Source of the DNA: Nymphaea colorata
Lineage: Eukaryota > Streptophyta > Magnoliopsida > Nymphaeales > Nymphaeaceae
DNA length: 64,000 bases
Direction of reading: 5' to 3'
NCBI RefSeq assembly: GCF_008831285.2
Contig: NC_045146.1
Location: 12,083,149 to 12,147,148 of the forward strand
How positions within the stretch are numbered: the first letter of the stretch is position 1; the number at the start of each line of letters is the position of its first letter. A program made the translations under genes and the position numbers. Positions 25,970-40,345 of this stretch are shown piece by piece. The notes beneath the pieces were generated by a model. That model ran no database searches. It worked only from the letters and a program-made list of their open reading frames with translations, and was not told the DNA's origin.

Positions 25970-26750
25970 AGGGATGATGATGATGAGGAGGAGGAGGAGG
26001 AGGAGTCCGAGCGGGCGGGGGATGAGGTTGTTCCGGTAATTGGGGCGATGGTCAGAGTCGTCCTCGTCGGCGCACTTTTTTCTACTCCACCAGCTATATA
26101 TTTCTTTCGGGAGAACCAGAGAGACGTATGCTGGTTGATGAGCTGTTGGGATCTTTCTTGAGAGCCTTCTAAATTTGCCGGCCTCTTCTTCCCAACGCCA
26201 ACCGCTTCCTTCATTTTTAATTTCGCACGCTGCGTTCCCTGGAGCAGATAGCATGAAACAGAGAGAGACAGGGAAAAATAAAGAATTTGCTGTTGCTGCA
26301 AGTAGGCAGCTTCGATTCTGAGCTTAATTTCGTCGTCGTCCTCGTCTCGGCCTGCTTCTTCTTGATCTTGCTCTTCTTCTTCTTCTTCTTACTTATTCCT
26401 CTGCGGCAATCCCAGCGCATACCCCGTCGATGCTGCGCTGCCCTCGTCAGAGCGGTGCTCCTGGTAGGGACGCCTTTTCTCTCTCATATTTATGTCGGGA
26501 GTTCTTTCTTCTTCTTCTTCTTCTTCTTCTTTTCTCTACCTCACCCATCTCCTATTCCTCCCGCCCTCCCCGCGATCTTCTCTTTATTTTTCCGTACGGC
26601 TAGCCCCTGAGAATTAGCCCGGTGGAAAATGGAGACCGAAAGCGTCTTTCCATCGGATTTTGCAGACGCAGGCCTGCTTCTTATTGCACCATTTCCATTT
26701 GATTTGGTTCTCTCTCCCGATTTCCTTCTTCTTCTTCTTCTTCTCTCCTC
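25970..26750. repeat. Cluster of GAT/GAG and TTC triplet tracts
   Basis: A purine-rich GAT/GAG tract lies at about 25975-26005. Three pyrimidine-rich TTC tracts follow at about 26370-26392, 26505-26533 and 26726-26746. ORFs that cross these tracts (25907-26161 plus, 25837-26301 minus) consist of Asp/Glu, Ser or Leu runs and are not credible genes. The cluster is about 1 kb upstream of the PILS start. Confidence 0.8.
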
Positions 26751-27565
26751 TCTCAGGCATTGCTTCTTTTTCTTAAGACTCAGAAGAGCGATCCGCAGAA
26801 ACCATTGGCTATTTATTAAACTTCATTTTTTCTGGTAAACCGAGTTGTCCGTCGCCGCCGAGAAGAGGTTTCTTGCCAAATAGTTCCCTCTTTACTCCGT
26901 TCTTTCGCTATTTTTATTATTTTTCTCCTTTTCGATGTTTTCTACGTGTATGAGTACAGTATTATCATACATGATTACTTGCTTTCTTGTTGATCTTACC
27001 CATCTTGATTGTTATCCTTTAGTATCTGTATTTTATATTCATTTACCATTTCTTGCTTCATTACAATTTTAAGACTCACTTCCTTGTTTTATGTTGGGTC
27101 ACCTATAATTAAAATTCATTTGAGTTGGGAGTTATGTTTTGCAAAATATTTGTGTTTGAAAACTCAAAGAACTGCCAAAAGTGTACGCGTCTGTTCAATA
27201 TAAAAATAATATCGTGTAAAAGTTTAAAATGTAAGCTTTTCGGCTCTGCATGATTGGATCAAGACAAGAAAAAAATTGTTTTATTTATTGAGTTTCAAAT
27301 CAACGTGGTTTTGGAGTATTCCACTTAACTATTTTAGCCGCTACCAATTAATGCTTCCAGACCTTTATCGAATCAAAGAAGGTTGGCTTTTTCACGTTGA
27401 GGACCAACAAAGCAGAATAATATATATGTATATATATATATAAACATGTTGAGTGACTTGAAAGACAAAGTGCCCTTCAGAAAGATGCAAAATGGCAAAG
27501 GTGTTAAAATAAACGTGTGCTTGCGCTGACACGGTCCGTTTTCTGGTTCAGGATTCTCTTGCTGT

Positions 27566-27574
27566 CTTATAAAG
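27566..27574 (+). promoter_or_regulatory. Likely TATA box of the PILS gene
   Basis: TTATAAAG sits about 92 nt upstream of the PILS ATG at 27660. That placement would give a leader of roughly 55-65 nt. The position is typical, but no transcript data support it. Confidence 0.55.
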
Positions 27575-27659
27575 AGAAGCGGAACATAGGGACATTGCGT
27601 GTTCCTGTACAAGTGAACAACAAGAACAAGGAGTGGTGCATTAATTAATCTGGGCAAGT

Positions 27660-30600
27660 ATGGGGTTTTGGACTCTGTTCGAGGCGTCCAGCGTTCCCGT
27701 TCTCCAAGTTCTGATCGTCAGCGGGTTGGGTGCCTTCTTGGCTACTCCTTATTGCAATGTGCTCAAGGACGACGCCACAAAACACTTGAACAAGGTACCT
27801 TCTTTCCCTTTCTGTCTCCCCTTCTCCATTCACTGGCAAGCCTATGGTTCCGTCTATATACGAGCCATTGACAGCGCGAGACTGCTTAAGATCAGTGTAT
27901 CAGCTTGCTGGGCTGAGTTGGGTGAAACTGGTTCTGCTCTTGACTTGGGCAACGACCAATTCTGAGTGCATCGTGTACAGTGATGTGGTTCATTGATGAC
28001 GTTGACGCAGTGTTGGATGTGGCATGCAGATTGTGTTTGTGGTGTTCACCCCTTGCTTAGTCTTTGCAAGTTTGGTCCAGTCAGTCACACTGGAAGATAT
28101 CATTTCTTGGTAAGCTTTTGCTGCTCTCTGCTTTTTTCCTCTCTTGATTCTCAAAGCTTCTAGCTAGTTGGTGATGGTCATTCTGCTTTTGTGCATGCGT
28201 ATATATCTATGTAGGTGGTTCATGCCCGTCAACATCTTGTTGATCTACATAATTGGAGGGTTCCTTGGGTGGGTGGCTGTTAAGTTACTGAAGCCTGAGC
28301 CTTTCTTGAAAGGTGTAGTCATCGCTTGTTGCTCTGCAGGTGAAAAATTACTCCTTCACTTCCGCTCCTTTGTTCACTTAATCAGTCGCGCGGAGAGATG
28401 GTGCCATGCCAACGCTCATATAATTGACGTTTAATGAATCCGTGAGTTTCTTGTTGTCAATAGCAGTATTAATCAATCATCTTACGGGAAAAGATGGAAA
28501 GAAACAGGATATATAGTTGCCTACCAGTCTTCTTGAAGGCCTTCTATGTTAAAATCTTGGTAATTTTGAAAGTTAAGGACCGAATCTGACCGAATTAACC
28601 GATTCAGGCTGATTCTGCCCATTCTAATGCAATAGGAGTAAGCATGATCAGGCACCCTGCCAAACCACAGTGGGGCTCTGTTAATGATTATATGAACATG
28701 ATTCCTTATTTACTTTTGCTTCCGAAGTATGATGGTCAATCAGTTCGGCGTTATTCTTTCGACAGGAAACTTGGGCAATTTAATGATAATAATCATCCCC
28801 GCAATATGTGATGAGAAAGGAACGCCCTTTGGCAATTCGGGCGCGTGCACTAAGATTGGACTCGCTTATTCATCTTTTTCCATGGCGGTAAGTCTTCTGC
28901 AATTTCTCAAGCCATTTTCACCTTCATCATGCATCTCTTTGAGTCTCCCTGATCATACTCCAACTTTCTTACTGAATTATGATTACAAAAGAAGGCCTTC
29001 AAGTTGAAGTCAATGGATTGATACTTAGGATGAGTCGGTCTTTGCTGTAAAACCGAAACAGTGAAGCCACATTTTTGGTAGTAAAAAAGGGGAGGCATGA
29101 GGTTCTACAGATTAGAACAGGAAATGAAACCATGCACCTCTGTTATGTGTGTGTGTGTGTGTATATATATATAACTGCTCTCATGTGGGACAGGGTTAAT
29201 GGTGCCTGTAACTTGTTCCTTTTGTAGACTTATCTTCGAAAACCTCTAGAGAAGCTGCAGCCATCTGGGAACTATTAACAGTTACCCTTCAAATCGAATG
29301 TGTTGATGATTCGATCAACTTGATTTTTGAGTCTTTTCTTCATTTAAAGACATATATCCACCAAGTTCTGTTGTTTTCATGACGGTCGAATTTTTCTTCT
29401 TGAATGTTCAGTTGGGTGCCTTCTACATCTGGACACACACCTACCATATGATGCGCTCTGCAGGTGAGGTGTATCATGCAGAAATTGGGTCACAGAAGCC
29501 CTCCATAAAGGTTGCAAATGCGGATTTGGAAGCTGGAGCAGAGACACACCTTCTCAAGGCAGTGGATGGTTCCAGCAGTGCACATGTACCATCGTCAGAG
29601 TCCTATGCTGCTGCTCTATCACTGCCACTATCGAAATCTGCCGAAGCTGCTGCAGATCAAGCGGTAAGCTTCTTCTCCTACAGTTTGCTTTTGTACCAAA
29701 TCTATACAGAAAACATACAGTATTGCTTTTCCATGATGTAAGACATGAAGTTTCAATTCCTAAATGTAAGCTTTAGACTACAGTAGCCGGAATATCAAGA
29801 AGAAACTACTGTCTGATACATATACGTGAATTGATACTAATTTATTTTTATTCTATCTTTAGGATAAAAATTCGAAACTTGCAGATTTTTGCGTGCTTTT
29901 GGTTGGAGGAACTGCTAGTCTTTGCTTCTTTAATATTGTTTCCTAACCTCTTGCTGCAGCAGAGACCGGAACCTGATTTAAATGGGAAGCCGAACAGCAA
30001 CAAAAAGGGGAAGACGTGGGAGAACATCAAGGGACTGCTCCACCGCATTCTTGAAGAGTTATTTGCCCCCCCAACAATTGCCGCGGTATCTCTTCTATTA
30101 TATCCTGCTTATCTTTCTCTTTAGTCCTTCACCAAATTAGTTAAAAATAGAAACCTTAAAGATTGGACAGTGGTGTTCTATCATCTATGAAGGGATGAAC
30201 ACAGATTCACAAAGCACGTTCTTGGATAATATTTATGTCAATATTCCGGTATTTTGTTTTAGCTTTTCTTGGAGACATCATCAAACTCAAACTGCACGAA
30301 GCAGGGAGAACTTTTGAACAGTACACGGCAAACACGCTCTTTTTTGTGCATAACCCTGTGGGGAAATGTAATAATTTCAAGTCAAGTGGTTTTTCAAAAA
30401 AACACTCGACGAACTGATACCGATCTTTGAATTTTTAAGATCAACGTAAGATATTCTCAATGTACAAGCACTTCCCAAGGAATTCCGAGGTAGACAGTGC
30501 CGATCCTCAACATTTCGTATATAAAAACTCAAGAACCATGACATGATACTGACAATGTGAAGATGACAAATATCACGATTTCTGTCATCCTACAAAAAAA

Positions 30601-32435
30601 TATGATATTTGATACTGTAGTACAAAATTCTTATTTTTATCCCTGACATACCAAGGAAATAATGCGTATATTTTTGCAGTTACTTTGAATCGGTCGCTTG
30701 CGTTTTTTTTTTCCAATTTCCTTTAGAAGTTTAATTCCCCTCTATATCAAATTTCTGGGTCCTTCGCCGGTTCTCATTGATAGGTAGTTCATGTTTTCGA
30801 AGATCATGATTTCTTATATTATGGCTGTTTAATGATTTTCTCTTGTTCGCATTGTCGTTGTTATTGTAATTGCTGTTCTTGTGGTTCCCATCGTCTGGTG
30901 TGATGAGATATTAAATTTAGATGGCAAATGTTCACACTTGCAGATCGTCGGCCTGGTATTTGGTGCAATTCCAGGTCTGAAATCTCTAATAATCGGCAGC
31001 GCTGCTCCTCTTCGAGTCATTGAACAATCTGTTTCCTTGTTGGGGTAAGTAAGTTTTTTTAGTGGCTATACATAAAAAAAGTTTAGGCACTTCTAGAAAA
31101 GAATAAAATTGTCTTCTAAAAACTTTACATTTCCTACTGACATCTGAACCACAGATGTCTCGTATTTAAAGGTTGAGGATTTGTCGCAATTGACATTTTT
31201 CGTTCCTTTCTTATCACTTGAATGCGCTTACCACCAACACCTCATTCTATTGCTTTGCAGGAACGCCACGATACCTTGCATTACGCTTATACTAGGAGGG
31301 AACCTTACCAAAGGTACCCAACAAATTTCTTATTTCTTTTGTGCATTTGCATGTTTGTTTCATATTTAAGGATGTAAATGGTTTGATTCCTTGAAATGTA
31401 AATATATTACAAAACCATTTGTTAACTGTTCATAATCATTTTCGAATTGAAACTTGCCTGTTGGCTTCACAAGCATCAATCATATGGCAAACAGCGGAGA
31501 CTTCTAGGAGGAAATGGTCTCCCGAAATTTTCACATTGGGATGATCAGGAGTCCTAAGACCAGTTCTTATGGATGAAACAGGCTTGCGGTTGGGGAAACT
31601 AAAAATTTCGATGATGATTTCGATCATCTGCGTGCGGTATGTCATTCTTCCGGCAAGCGGCATTCTTGTGGTGAGACTTGCAAATAGTTTGGGCTTGCTA
31701 CCACCAGACCCTTTGTACCGTTACGTGCTAATGGTGCAATTCACTCTCCCTCCAGCCATGGCTATAGGTAAGTCCATGCACTTATTCTTTTCCTCTTTTC
31801 CTTTGCTTTTCTGTAATTAAGATAGAGAAAATACTCGAACTATAATTAATTTCATCTTTGTTTGCATGAAGCCATCAATTGTTATTAGATCATAACCTGT
31901 TCGAAATCATCCAGCCACTACACCGTGGGCCTAACTGCCTCCAACACATTATAAACTTCAAACTCTGTTAGCATCCGATTTATGAGCTCAACTCTTCTGC
32001 ATGAAAAAGCAAGAAATGTGCTTTCTCTCTTGGCAACCCGTTGTCAGATATCCCAGAGTGAGAGATCCGTTCAAATCGATTTAATGGCATACTTACGGTC
32101 GCCTTGTACATCATAAACCTTTGAAGCAAAAGCCCAAGAACAGGAGCGACCCTATCGGTTCCTCGAGGGGCCACAATGAGTTTTGAACCCATGGCCAGCT
32201 TCTCTACCATCCAAGCCACTATCCTAGCGAACGAAAACTGACCATCTTTTAACGAGATATAACCGATCCACAATTTCTGATGCTTATTATGCTATTTGGT
32301 TGGGATGTAGGTACTATGGCGGAACTCTTCAATGTGGGTAAGCAGGAATCCTCGATCATCTTCTTGTTTACCTACTTGGTTGCAGCCGTTGCATTGACTT
32401 TTTGGTCAACCGTCTACATGTGGATGCTCTCATAA
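27660..32435 (+). CDS. PIN-LIKES (PILS) auxin transport facilitator, PILS5-like
   Basis: This gene encodes an auxin-efflux-carrier-family protein. PILS proteins sit in the ER membrane and control the intracellular auxin available for signalling. Exons: 27660-27794, 28030-28109, 28215-28339, 28766-28887, 29412-29663, 29960-30085, 30944-31044, 31261-31313, 31549-31767, 32311-32435. They total 1338 nt (445 aa) and all phases agree. The protein starts MGFWTLFE, as in PILS relatives. The N-terminal half has hydrophobic segments and the motifs WWFMPVN, GNLGNL and PAICDEKGTPFGN. A hydrophilic central loop of about 100 residues, mostly from exons 5 and 6, separates it from the C-terminal half. That half contains GAIPGLKSLI, PPAMAIGTMAELFNVG and a terminal hydrophobic segment ending MWMLS. 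A TATA box lies 92 nt upstream. The neighbouring RRP44A gene supports orthology to Arabidopsis PILS5, which is an inference from gene order. Exon 6 could instead begin three bases later, at a second CAG. Confidence 0.93.
29145..29174. repeat. (TG)n(TA)n microsatellite in PILS intron 4
   Basis: A short TG tract is followed by TA repeats inside the intron between PILS exons 4 and 5. Confidence 0.85.
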
Positions 32436-34207
32436 GCGATCCTATTTTTTACATTCACTTGTGGTCCACATGTGATGTATCGCATGGTTCTGGTAATTGC
32501 GAGTTTGTAATTTATTCTTTCTTGTTTTGCGTAGCCCAAGGCTTCTTTCATGCAAAATGTAATGGGTACAAAATGTGTTATATAAGAATCGCAGCACTAA
32601 GATGAAGTGTAAATAGATTGCCATTCTCGTTTCAGATTGTGGAGATGCACAACAATCGGTGGACAAAGATTTTTCAAATTAGCTAATAAGAAGAGTTTGC
32701 CTAGTAAAATATAGATTGAAAGATGTAATTAGTAATAGGCACCATATAAGTATAGAAGAATTTTAGCTATGCATGTGAAAATGCCGGCGAACGGAGCTAA
32801 TAGATGGACCGAATCGAGATCGACCGACCTGTTGAAGATTCACTCCCTTTACAACTAAGCGCAGGATCGAATCTCCGCCCCGCCATTCCGCAGCCTAAAC
32901 TTTGCCCAGTATAACGCATGACTGTCAGGGCTCACCAAGGATTTCCGTCATTTAAAAAAAGGTAAGAAAATAGACACAAAATCTCAAAAATGATCTAATT
33001 AGCTGAGCCCAAAGTTAACTTTTCATGAAAATTATGCTCTGTCAAGATTAAAGGTAGTAAACCCTAAACTTACGAAAGTGCTCGAAATAAAAATTGAACT
33101 TCTTTTCGTTTGCATGAACTTTGAAGGGCTTGTTTTATATCGGCGACGGGACTTGGTGAGCTTCTACATGCCACCACCTGATCTCAGCCAAAAAGCCAAA
33201 AAAGGTAGAAGATTATGCCAAGTTGAGCACCTACGCAAGTCGCTGAACCCACTTCGCAGTTTTAAAATTGTTTTCAGTAGTCAAGCCGAGCTGAAGCACT
33301 AGCAGCTGGGCCTGTCACCCAGCCCTAGTCGCAGTTGCTGGTACGAACTGCAGCACTCTCCATGAAGTACATTACAACAAAAGCAATCGCCTGAAAATGC
33401 ACACAAAGGGATAACAAGATCACCTTTTTATAGTGTTTCATTCCGAGTCGGCCATCAATTTGTAACCCGTACCCACTCTGCAGTACAGTTAGAACTGAGA
33501 AGATAACGTAAGCCCCTTGGCCCCTGCGTATTCTAACGAGACTAGTAGACGTGCAGACGACCACCATTGACACCATTGCATGAAAAAAACATTAAAAAAA
33601 TCCGTCACAGGCAGTGAAAAATAAATTCTAGTCTTTCATTATTGGAAAGGAGAAAAATGAGGAAGGTCAGGAAGGAAAACACCAATTTCAACTATCGGAG
33701 TGTGCTTGCCCACTGTTAAAAAGAATCCTCTGTTCAGCACGAAATAGAGTGTGATTACGGGCAATGCATGATATATCTATATCCAAGGTGAACTGGCTGC
33801 CACTCTTGTCTAAATTCGTCGGTTTCTCCAAGATCAATAAAAGACAGCCAATCACAGTCTGCTTTTACTGGCATCAGCTGGAATTGGAACCCTACATCTT
33901 GCAGCAATTTTTATGGCCTTCCAATGGCAGCCCATGTCATCAGGCTTGACAGGACCACGACTGGGTAGAAACTTCAATGGACACAGACGCGAAATGCACA
34001 GGCTTAACAAATCATGTGTGGACCAGAGAACGAAAAAAGAATTTGCAACAATTAAATTCCAATATTTTAGCCAATCCATGGCTGTTATGATCACATAGAC
34101 TGCCGGTTCTTGACAAAGGAAACAACTAAAGAAAATAAACATCGCTGAAAATAACAAAAGGACCTGGGGTAAATATACACAAGTTACATATAGAAAGGCC
34201 GGTAACA
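32436..34207. other. Convergent intergenic space between PILS and RRP44A
   Basis: The two genes face each other with stop codons about 1.77 kb apart, so this space must hold both 3' UTRs and terminators. ORFs inside it overlap on opposite strands and are not recognisable. No exact AATAAA was assigned to either gene. Confidence 0.6.
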
Positions 34208-35258
34208 TTACTTTTCCAGGAGTGTGAGTTCCAGCTTCGGCCTGTTTGGTTGCGGCTCAACAACCTCGATGTGGATGTCTACCTTCTGTAAAACTCTGTA
34301 ACTCTTGCCTGAGTTTATGTTTTTCACCTGCTGATGATTCTCATCCACAACCCATCCTTCCCCACCCGTCCTTCTTTTTCCATCACCTGATTGTCCGTTG
34401 TGAGTTAAGTACACGGGACCTTCTATACCATACCTGAAGAAACGAAGGCAAAGATGTCATTCAGCTCCACTCTCAGATTCTCAGAACTACTGTCAGTAAT
34501 CCCTTAATATTGAAATGGGTAAAATCTCTGCAGAACAATCTCAATTTCTGGATGGATGGAAGGATACCAAGAATCAAGCACAAGTTTTACAATAGTATAC
34601 ACTATTTCAGTAAAGCAGTTTCTTGAAAATACCACCAATTCGTCAGGCAAAACTGACATGATCCCAAAAAATTACAATATCTTTATCTTTGGTGTTTGAT
34701 GAAGCCATGGGACCGTTGAGTGGAAAGCCTTGTTCTTTCAATTTTTTTTTTTCAATTTTTTTTGCACATTAAAACTTGCAATATTTGATCTGTTTTAGTA
34801 GGAGACACATTTTGAACCATGTCAACTCAAAAACTCAAAGATGGATTGAAAAAAATTGAGATCAAATATCACAAAAAAGTTTAATTTTTACTAAATAAAC
34901 CACAGAGTGGATCCCTATGCTCGGTAGGAAACTAGTAATTGATACAACTTGGACCTACTATTTCCACCTGTGACTACATACACATGCATGCATAGACACA
35001 ACACCAGTTGTATCTGCATGTTTTCAAAGGTTGATTGGTCTGACACTTGAAGCCCAGGTTCAACAACAGCACTGGAACATTTTGTCGGTAATAGAAAAAT
35101 GATAGCATCTAGATAAAAGACAATAAATAAGGGACAACGACTTAGTTACAGCAATAGCATGACAAGAGAATCGTCTTAATATTACCTTCTGATACTCAAA
35201 AACAAGAGAACATCCAAATACCAGCCCCAGAGTATATTTAAAGAGAATCCATAATGCA

Positions 35259-35314
<56 letters not shown>

Positions 35315-37534
35315 TTACTTTGGCACAAACACAATAAAGCCATTAGCACGTATCTTGATTACTCTGGCTTCTGTATCTGCGGGCCTGAAACCAAAATAGA
35401 GAAATATGAGTTGCAGTCAGAGAGAAAAAAATGGAAAATAAGCTTCATATGCCTTTCAACATGTACCGTTTTCTGAAATAGATAAGTGTATGGAGCTCAA
35501 CCGATGCACGACCTGCCATCTGGGCATTGCGATGCCGATAATTTAAATCTAGAGAGATTTTACAATTAGCTCATGTTGTCACAACACTAGCAACAAAGCT
35601 ATGCACACAAACTGAAGGATAAAATGTGCTTACTATCAGCGATACTGGTGAGCTGGAGTTTGTCTTGGAAAACTGGCGGTAGTTTGGCAATTCCTAGAGC
35701 TGCTGCAAGTAACCTGTGGACAATTACATCTGAAAAAGGAAAAGGAAGCTGTGATGTCAGTTTGTATTTGTCACTTCCTACTTATCTTCTTCTCTTGTAG
35801 AATATAGACTACCCTAAAATCTAGTCTCACACATAATAATTTATTGGCAGAGAAAGGATATGCCATATGAAACTGCATACTACACACAGGTATCTACAGG
35901 CGTGTAAAACTCATGTATGTACACATACTCGTACAGTCATCTATTCCCTTAGTAAGGCTCAAGCATGATCACCAACATCAGCATTATTTTAAAACATGCT
36001 ATTTCTAAAAATCATTAAAATTGCTATTTTTATAAGACCATTGACAACTTTCAACTTTCAAGTCATCCCCACACATGAGATATTACAAGTAAAACCATCA
36101 TATTATAATTCTCCAACATTTCAAAAATTTTCATGTGCAGCTATTATAATTGCTTTAATTAGAATAAGACTAAACATATTTGACTTACATTTGCTCCACA
36201 ATCACCTATAGAACAATGCATATGATAAAATCAGCTTTAAAGCATTTATGATGACAATCCACAACATGGAAAGAAATAGAATCAATATTTTCTATTCCAT
36301 CTATGTGGACTTAGCTTTATTATAAAGGACTATGGATCTAGAGTTGGTTCTGTCACTGTCCTATGCAGAAAAGGAATTTCATTAAAGATTCATTATGTCT
36401 CCCATGAATCACAGCTACAAGAAGTAGAGCAAAAATGTTTGCACATGCATATGTGCATGCCTATGTATGGGAACAAGTGCAAGTGTATGCACATGCACCT
36501 ACAAATGTGATTAAACAAGCCATGCTAGTAGTAGAAACTGAGAATACCTGCATAGCGGCGTATTGGAGATGTGAAATGAGTATAAAGTGGCGCTGCAAGA
36601 CCATAGTGATGAAATTCAGAAGGGTTTAGGTCTCCACTGCAGAAATAGACTGCCTAAATTGGATACAGAAGATAAAAGAGTCAATAAAGTCCTACTCCTA
36701 TTCAAACCACCATGCATCAGCTAAAGTCAAAATCCTCAGTCTCATACATACCAACATACAGAATAACAGTAAATTATCAATTTATCTATCAAAAGGTTGG
36801 ATCAGAAACCTGTGTCATGCATCTTGTTGCAAGGATCCGAATTAGCTTATTGAAGTATGGATCTTCACCCTGACATAGATTCCATTAACCAAATAAGAAG
36901 ATCTAAAAGGAAATTACTTGAACATGGTCATGCAGAATATCTTAGCATGTTAGAGAATTTTATTCAAGGAAAGAATGTCATGAAGAACATATCCAACAAA
37001 ATGAAAAATTTCCAAGGTTCTCATCATACCACTGCGTGATCAAGAGAATCAGCAAAAGCTTTTGAAGATGACACATCTATATTCAGACCTATAGAAGTTG
37101 TTGTTCTCAACAAGGGTTCAAGCATCTCGGGAGTTGGAGTTGGATGGCGCCTGCATTGCATAGATAAGGAACAAAGAGCCAATAAACATGCTATCAATGT
37201 TTTGATAAACCCAAAGGATAAAATTGATGCCGTTTACGTATAAAGTTAATAGAAGATGACCGAAGCAAAAATGAAGACCCTTAAAGCACCAAGCAATTAT
37301 GACAATGCCAGTAAAAAAGAAATCAAGATGATGATAGAAAATAACTATTGGTTGCCTACGCGACATTTGCAGGTGATTTTAATTCAAGTGCCATGTCGAG
37401 ACCACAGATTTCAGGCACAATTTCATATTGTATAGTGGTATAGTGTGGATCAGATTGAGGTCATATCCACATTCAATAAGTTCTTTTTTAAGGAATTTCA
37501 ACCTACACAATCATCCTCCTCCACCATCGCCCAC

Positions 37535-37580
<46 letters not shown>

Positions 37581-40314
37581 AATGCCATAAAATACAAACT
37601 CCTAGCATCATATAAGGATATGACTGAAATGTTTGATTTAGCTGACAAGGTCATAAAATTCCCATGTGAGATCAAAATTCAAAAAAAAAAATTACCTCAG
37701 TAAGGAGCATAGAGGAAAATGCTTTAAAATTTTCTCAGCAACTGACACATTCGCAGCAAGCATAAATTCTTCAATCATTTGATTGGCCTCCCGAATTTGG
37801 TACATTCCTAACATAGATTTAAATCAGACAGGCATGAAAATCAATTTCAAAAAGATAGAGAATAATTAGTCAAATAGACACCCTTTTAGCATTACCAATG
37901 TCAAGAGGATCGTGAGTTTCAGTATCAATTTGAAACTTAACCTCTGCCGATGCAAGTGTTAAAGCTCCTCTTTCTATACGCCTTTGCCTCATAATCTGCA
38001 AGCAAATCATCAAGAAATTACTAACATTATAACCTCCAGTCATCAGACAAACAAGGGCCAATTTAAAAAAAAAAAAAAAAAGAGTCAAAAAGTAAATGCA
38101 GACCTTCGCCAATGAATTTAAATTGCGGATGTCAACAGTAAGTGGATCCATCAAGCGACTACAAGTTGAAAAGCAAAAAAAAAACAAAAGGATAAAGATC
38201 ACAGGAAGGAAAAAGACCAGACAGAAAGCTACAAGTGTCAGAATGAAGAGATCACTGAAAGATAGCACCTTAGGGAAATGAAAGTTGCTTTGACACAAGG
38301 GGAGAAACGATGAAAGTAGCTGACTCGAACTATGCATCATATGACCATAGATGCTATTACTATACCATCAGAATATAGGGAAAAACCCAAAACCTTCATT
38401 TTAGAGAAAGCGTCAAACCCATCAGCTTGCTTTATAAATATCAGACTTCGTTGTGACTAATTTCTTATTATAAAAATTTCTAAAGAAGATAACAAGTTCT
38501 CTTAAAATTACATTTTCTTATGTATTTCAAAAACCTGCTGGTGCATGATGCCTGCAACAGGAACACCAACATCACATGCACACACGTAGAAAATCTGTAG
38601 CATTTACCAATTTCGTGGTTAAAAAGGGAAATACTGAGTTACAATGGTCTCATCAGTAAACAAACACATGATCAACACAAGAGCAAATCATTATGAAATC
38701 TCACGTATGTGGACATAAAAAATAAATACTCTGTTGACGAACCTATCATCCATTCGAGCTTGAGCTTCAATATAAGACAATGCAGCACATGATTTTATGA
38801 CACTTTTTGTATACCTCGATGAAATAATGTCAGCTTCTGGTGTCATTTCCTGAAATTTCTCAAAATGTTAATTTGCATAACATATATATATTTCATCTGT
38901 AATCAGCACAAGAGGAGAAATGTTTTTCTGCCACAAAATTGAAAAAGAGAACCAGCTGATGCCACCCACAATACAATGACACATACAACAATATGAGCAA
39001 CGAGAGCAGAATATACCACAAAAAGATGATAATCTCTAGTTCACGTACAGTCAAATAGCTACTATTTTTGTTAAAAGTAAATTAATAAGTTCAATGTTGT
39101 ACAACAAAAATCAAACGTGGATCTTAATTAAGCAGCATGTCAAGAAGTCTTATTCCAAGTCTCCAAAGACCGTAGCCTGAGGACAAATAATCATGGTTTA
39201 CTGAATCATCTTTGTCAAACAAATTATGACAGATTAACAGTGTCAACCAAAGAGAGAGAGAGAAAGAGAGTGAAAAGTATCTGCAATAAAATGCTATTAA
39301 AATGTGCGTTAAGAAAATTGAGCAGGCTGAGGTCATACAAAGGAAGAGGTTAGGCAACTACTACACAGTCCCTGTTAACCACAACCCTTTGTCGCTCGCT
39401 GCAATTTCTAATTTTAATCACAAGATCCATTTCATTATTCAATTGCTGCAAAAAAAGATCAATGCAACAAAATACCCAAATAACCGAAAAGGCCAGCCTC
39501 TCCACATCAGATCGAAGGGAACATATATCTGAAATAATAAAAAAATCCTGTTACTAAAAAAAACAACGACATAATTCAAGAGGATTCTTCCTAAGTGATT
39601 CTGATATAGAAAGTTTACCTTCAGTAAGAGGTTTTGGGAGCATATCAATTCTGCGCTCAACAAGATAAACAGAAGTGCCCCTTTGAGCCGCCTCCTCATC
39701 AAGTGGGGTACCAGGAAAAACGAAATTTGTGACATCAGCAATATCTATAGACATTTTCGGTAAAGGATCTGCATGCTTTGACTATGTCTTTTGAAAAAAG
39801 GTTGTTCACCCATTAGAGGTAACATAAATTTTGGATGAAATGTAAGCACCATACTTTTAAAGAAACCAGAACTTATGTTCAACTTGTAAGAGGCAGATAA
39901 TGGTGCATCTCAGAAGCCAGGTTCAGGGACACATAGCTACTGCTGTAAACAGGCATAAGCAGCGCTTTAGTTTTTATTTAGCAGAGAAAATTAGTTGTAA
40001 CCAAGTAATGGCCTGGACAAGAAGAGTGTGAGGGACAGGTAGGAAGCAAGATTAATGTCCAATGCAGTTCTACTTAGAGGACCACCCTTCACATTATAGC
40101 CAACATGATAAATCAAAGTCTGCTTAAGTATCCTTTGCCTTTGCTTATCGATCTTTAACTACAATTTCGTGTAACCAAGTATTGCCACATTGATATGAGG
40201 TCAATGTAGATCTAGATGGAAAGGAGATACGAAGATAGAGAGAGAGAGAGGCCACTGGATAAGCTATAGCTGTTGGCTGAAAAATATGGATCATCTGGCC
40301 TCACAAAGCTCAAC

Positions 40315-40345
<31 letters not shown>

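Noticed and set aside
25837-26301. Overlapping ORFs rich in Asp/Glu (plus) and Ser (minus)
   Set aside because: They are translations of GAT/GAG triplet repeats on opposite strands and are not conserved protein sequence.
26287-26838. Two plus-strand ORFs rich in Leu and Phe upstream of PILS
   Set aside because: They are translations of TTC and CTT tracts. The TATA box at 27566 suggests that the PILS transcript begins later.
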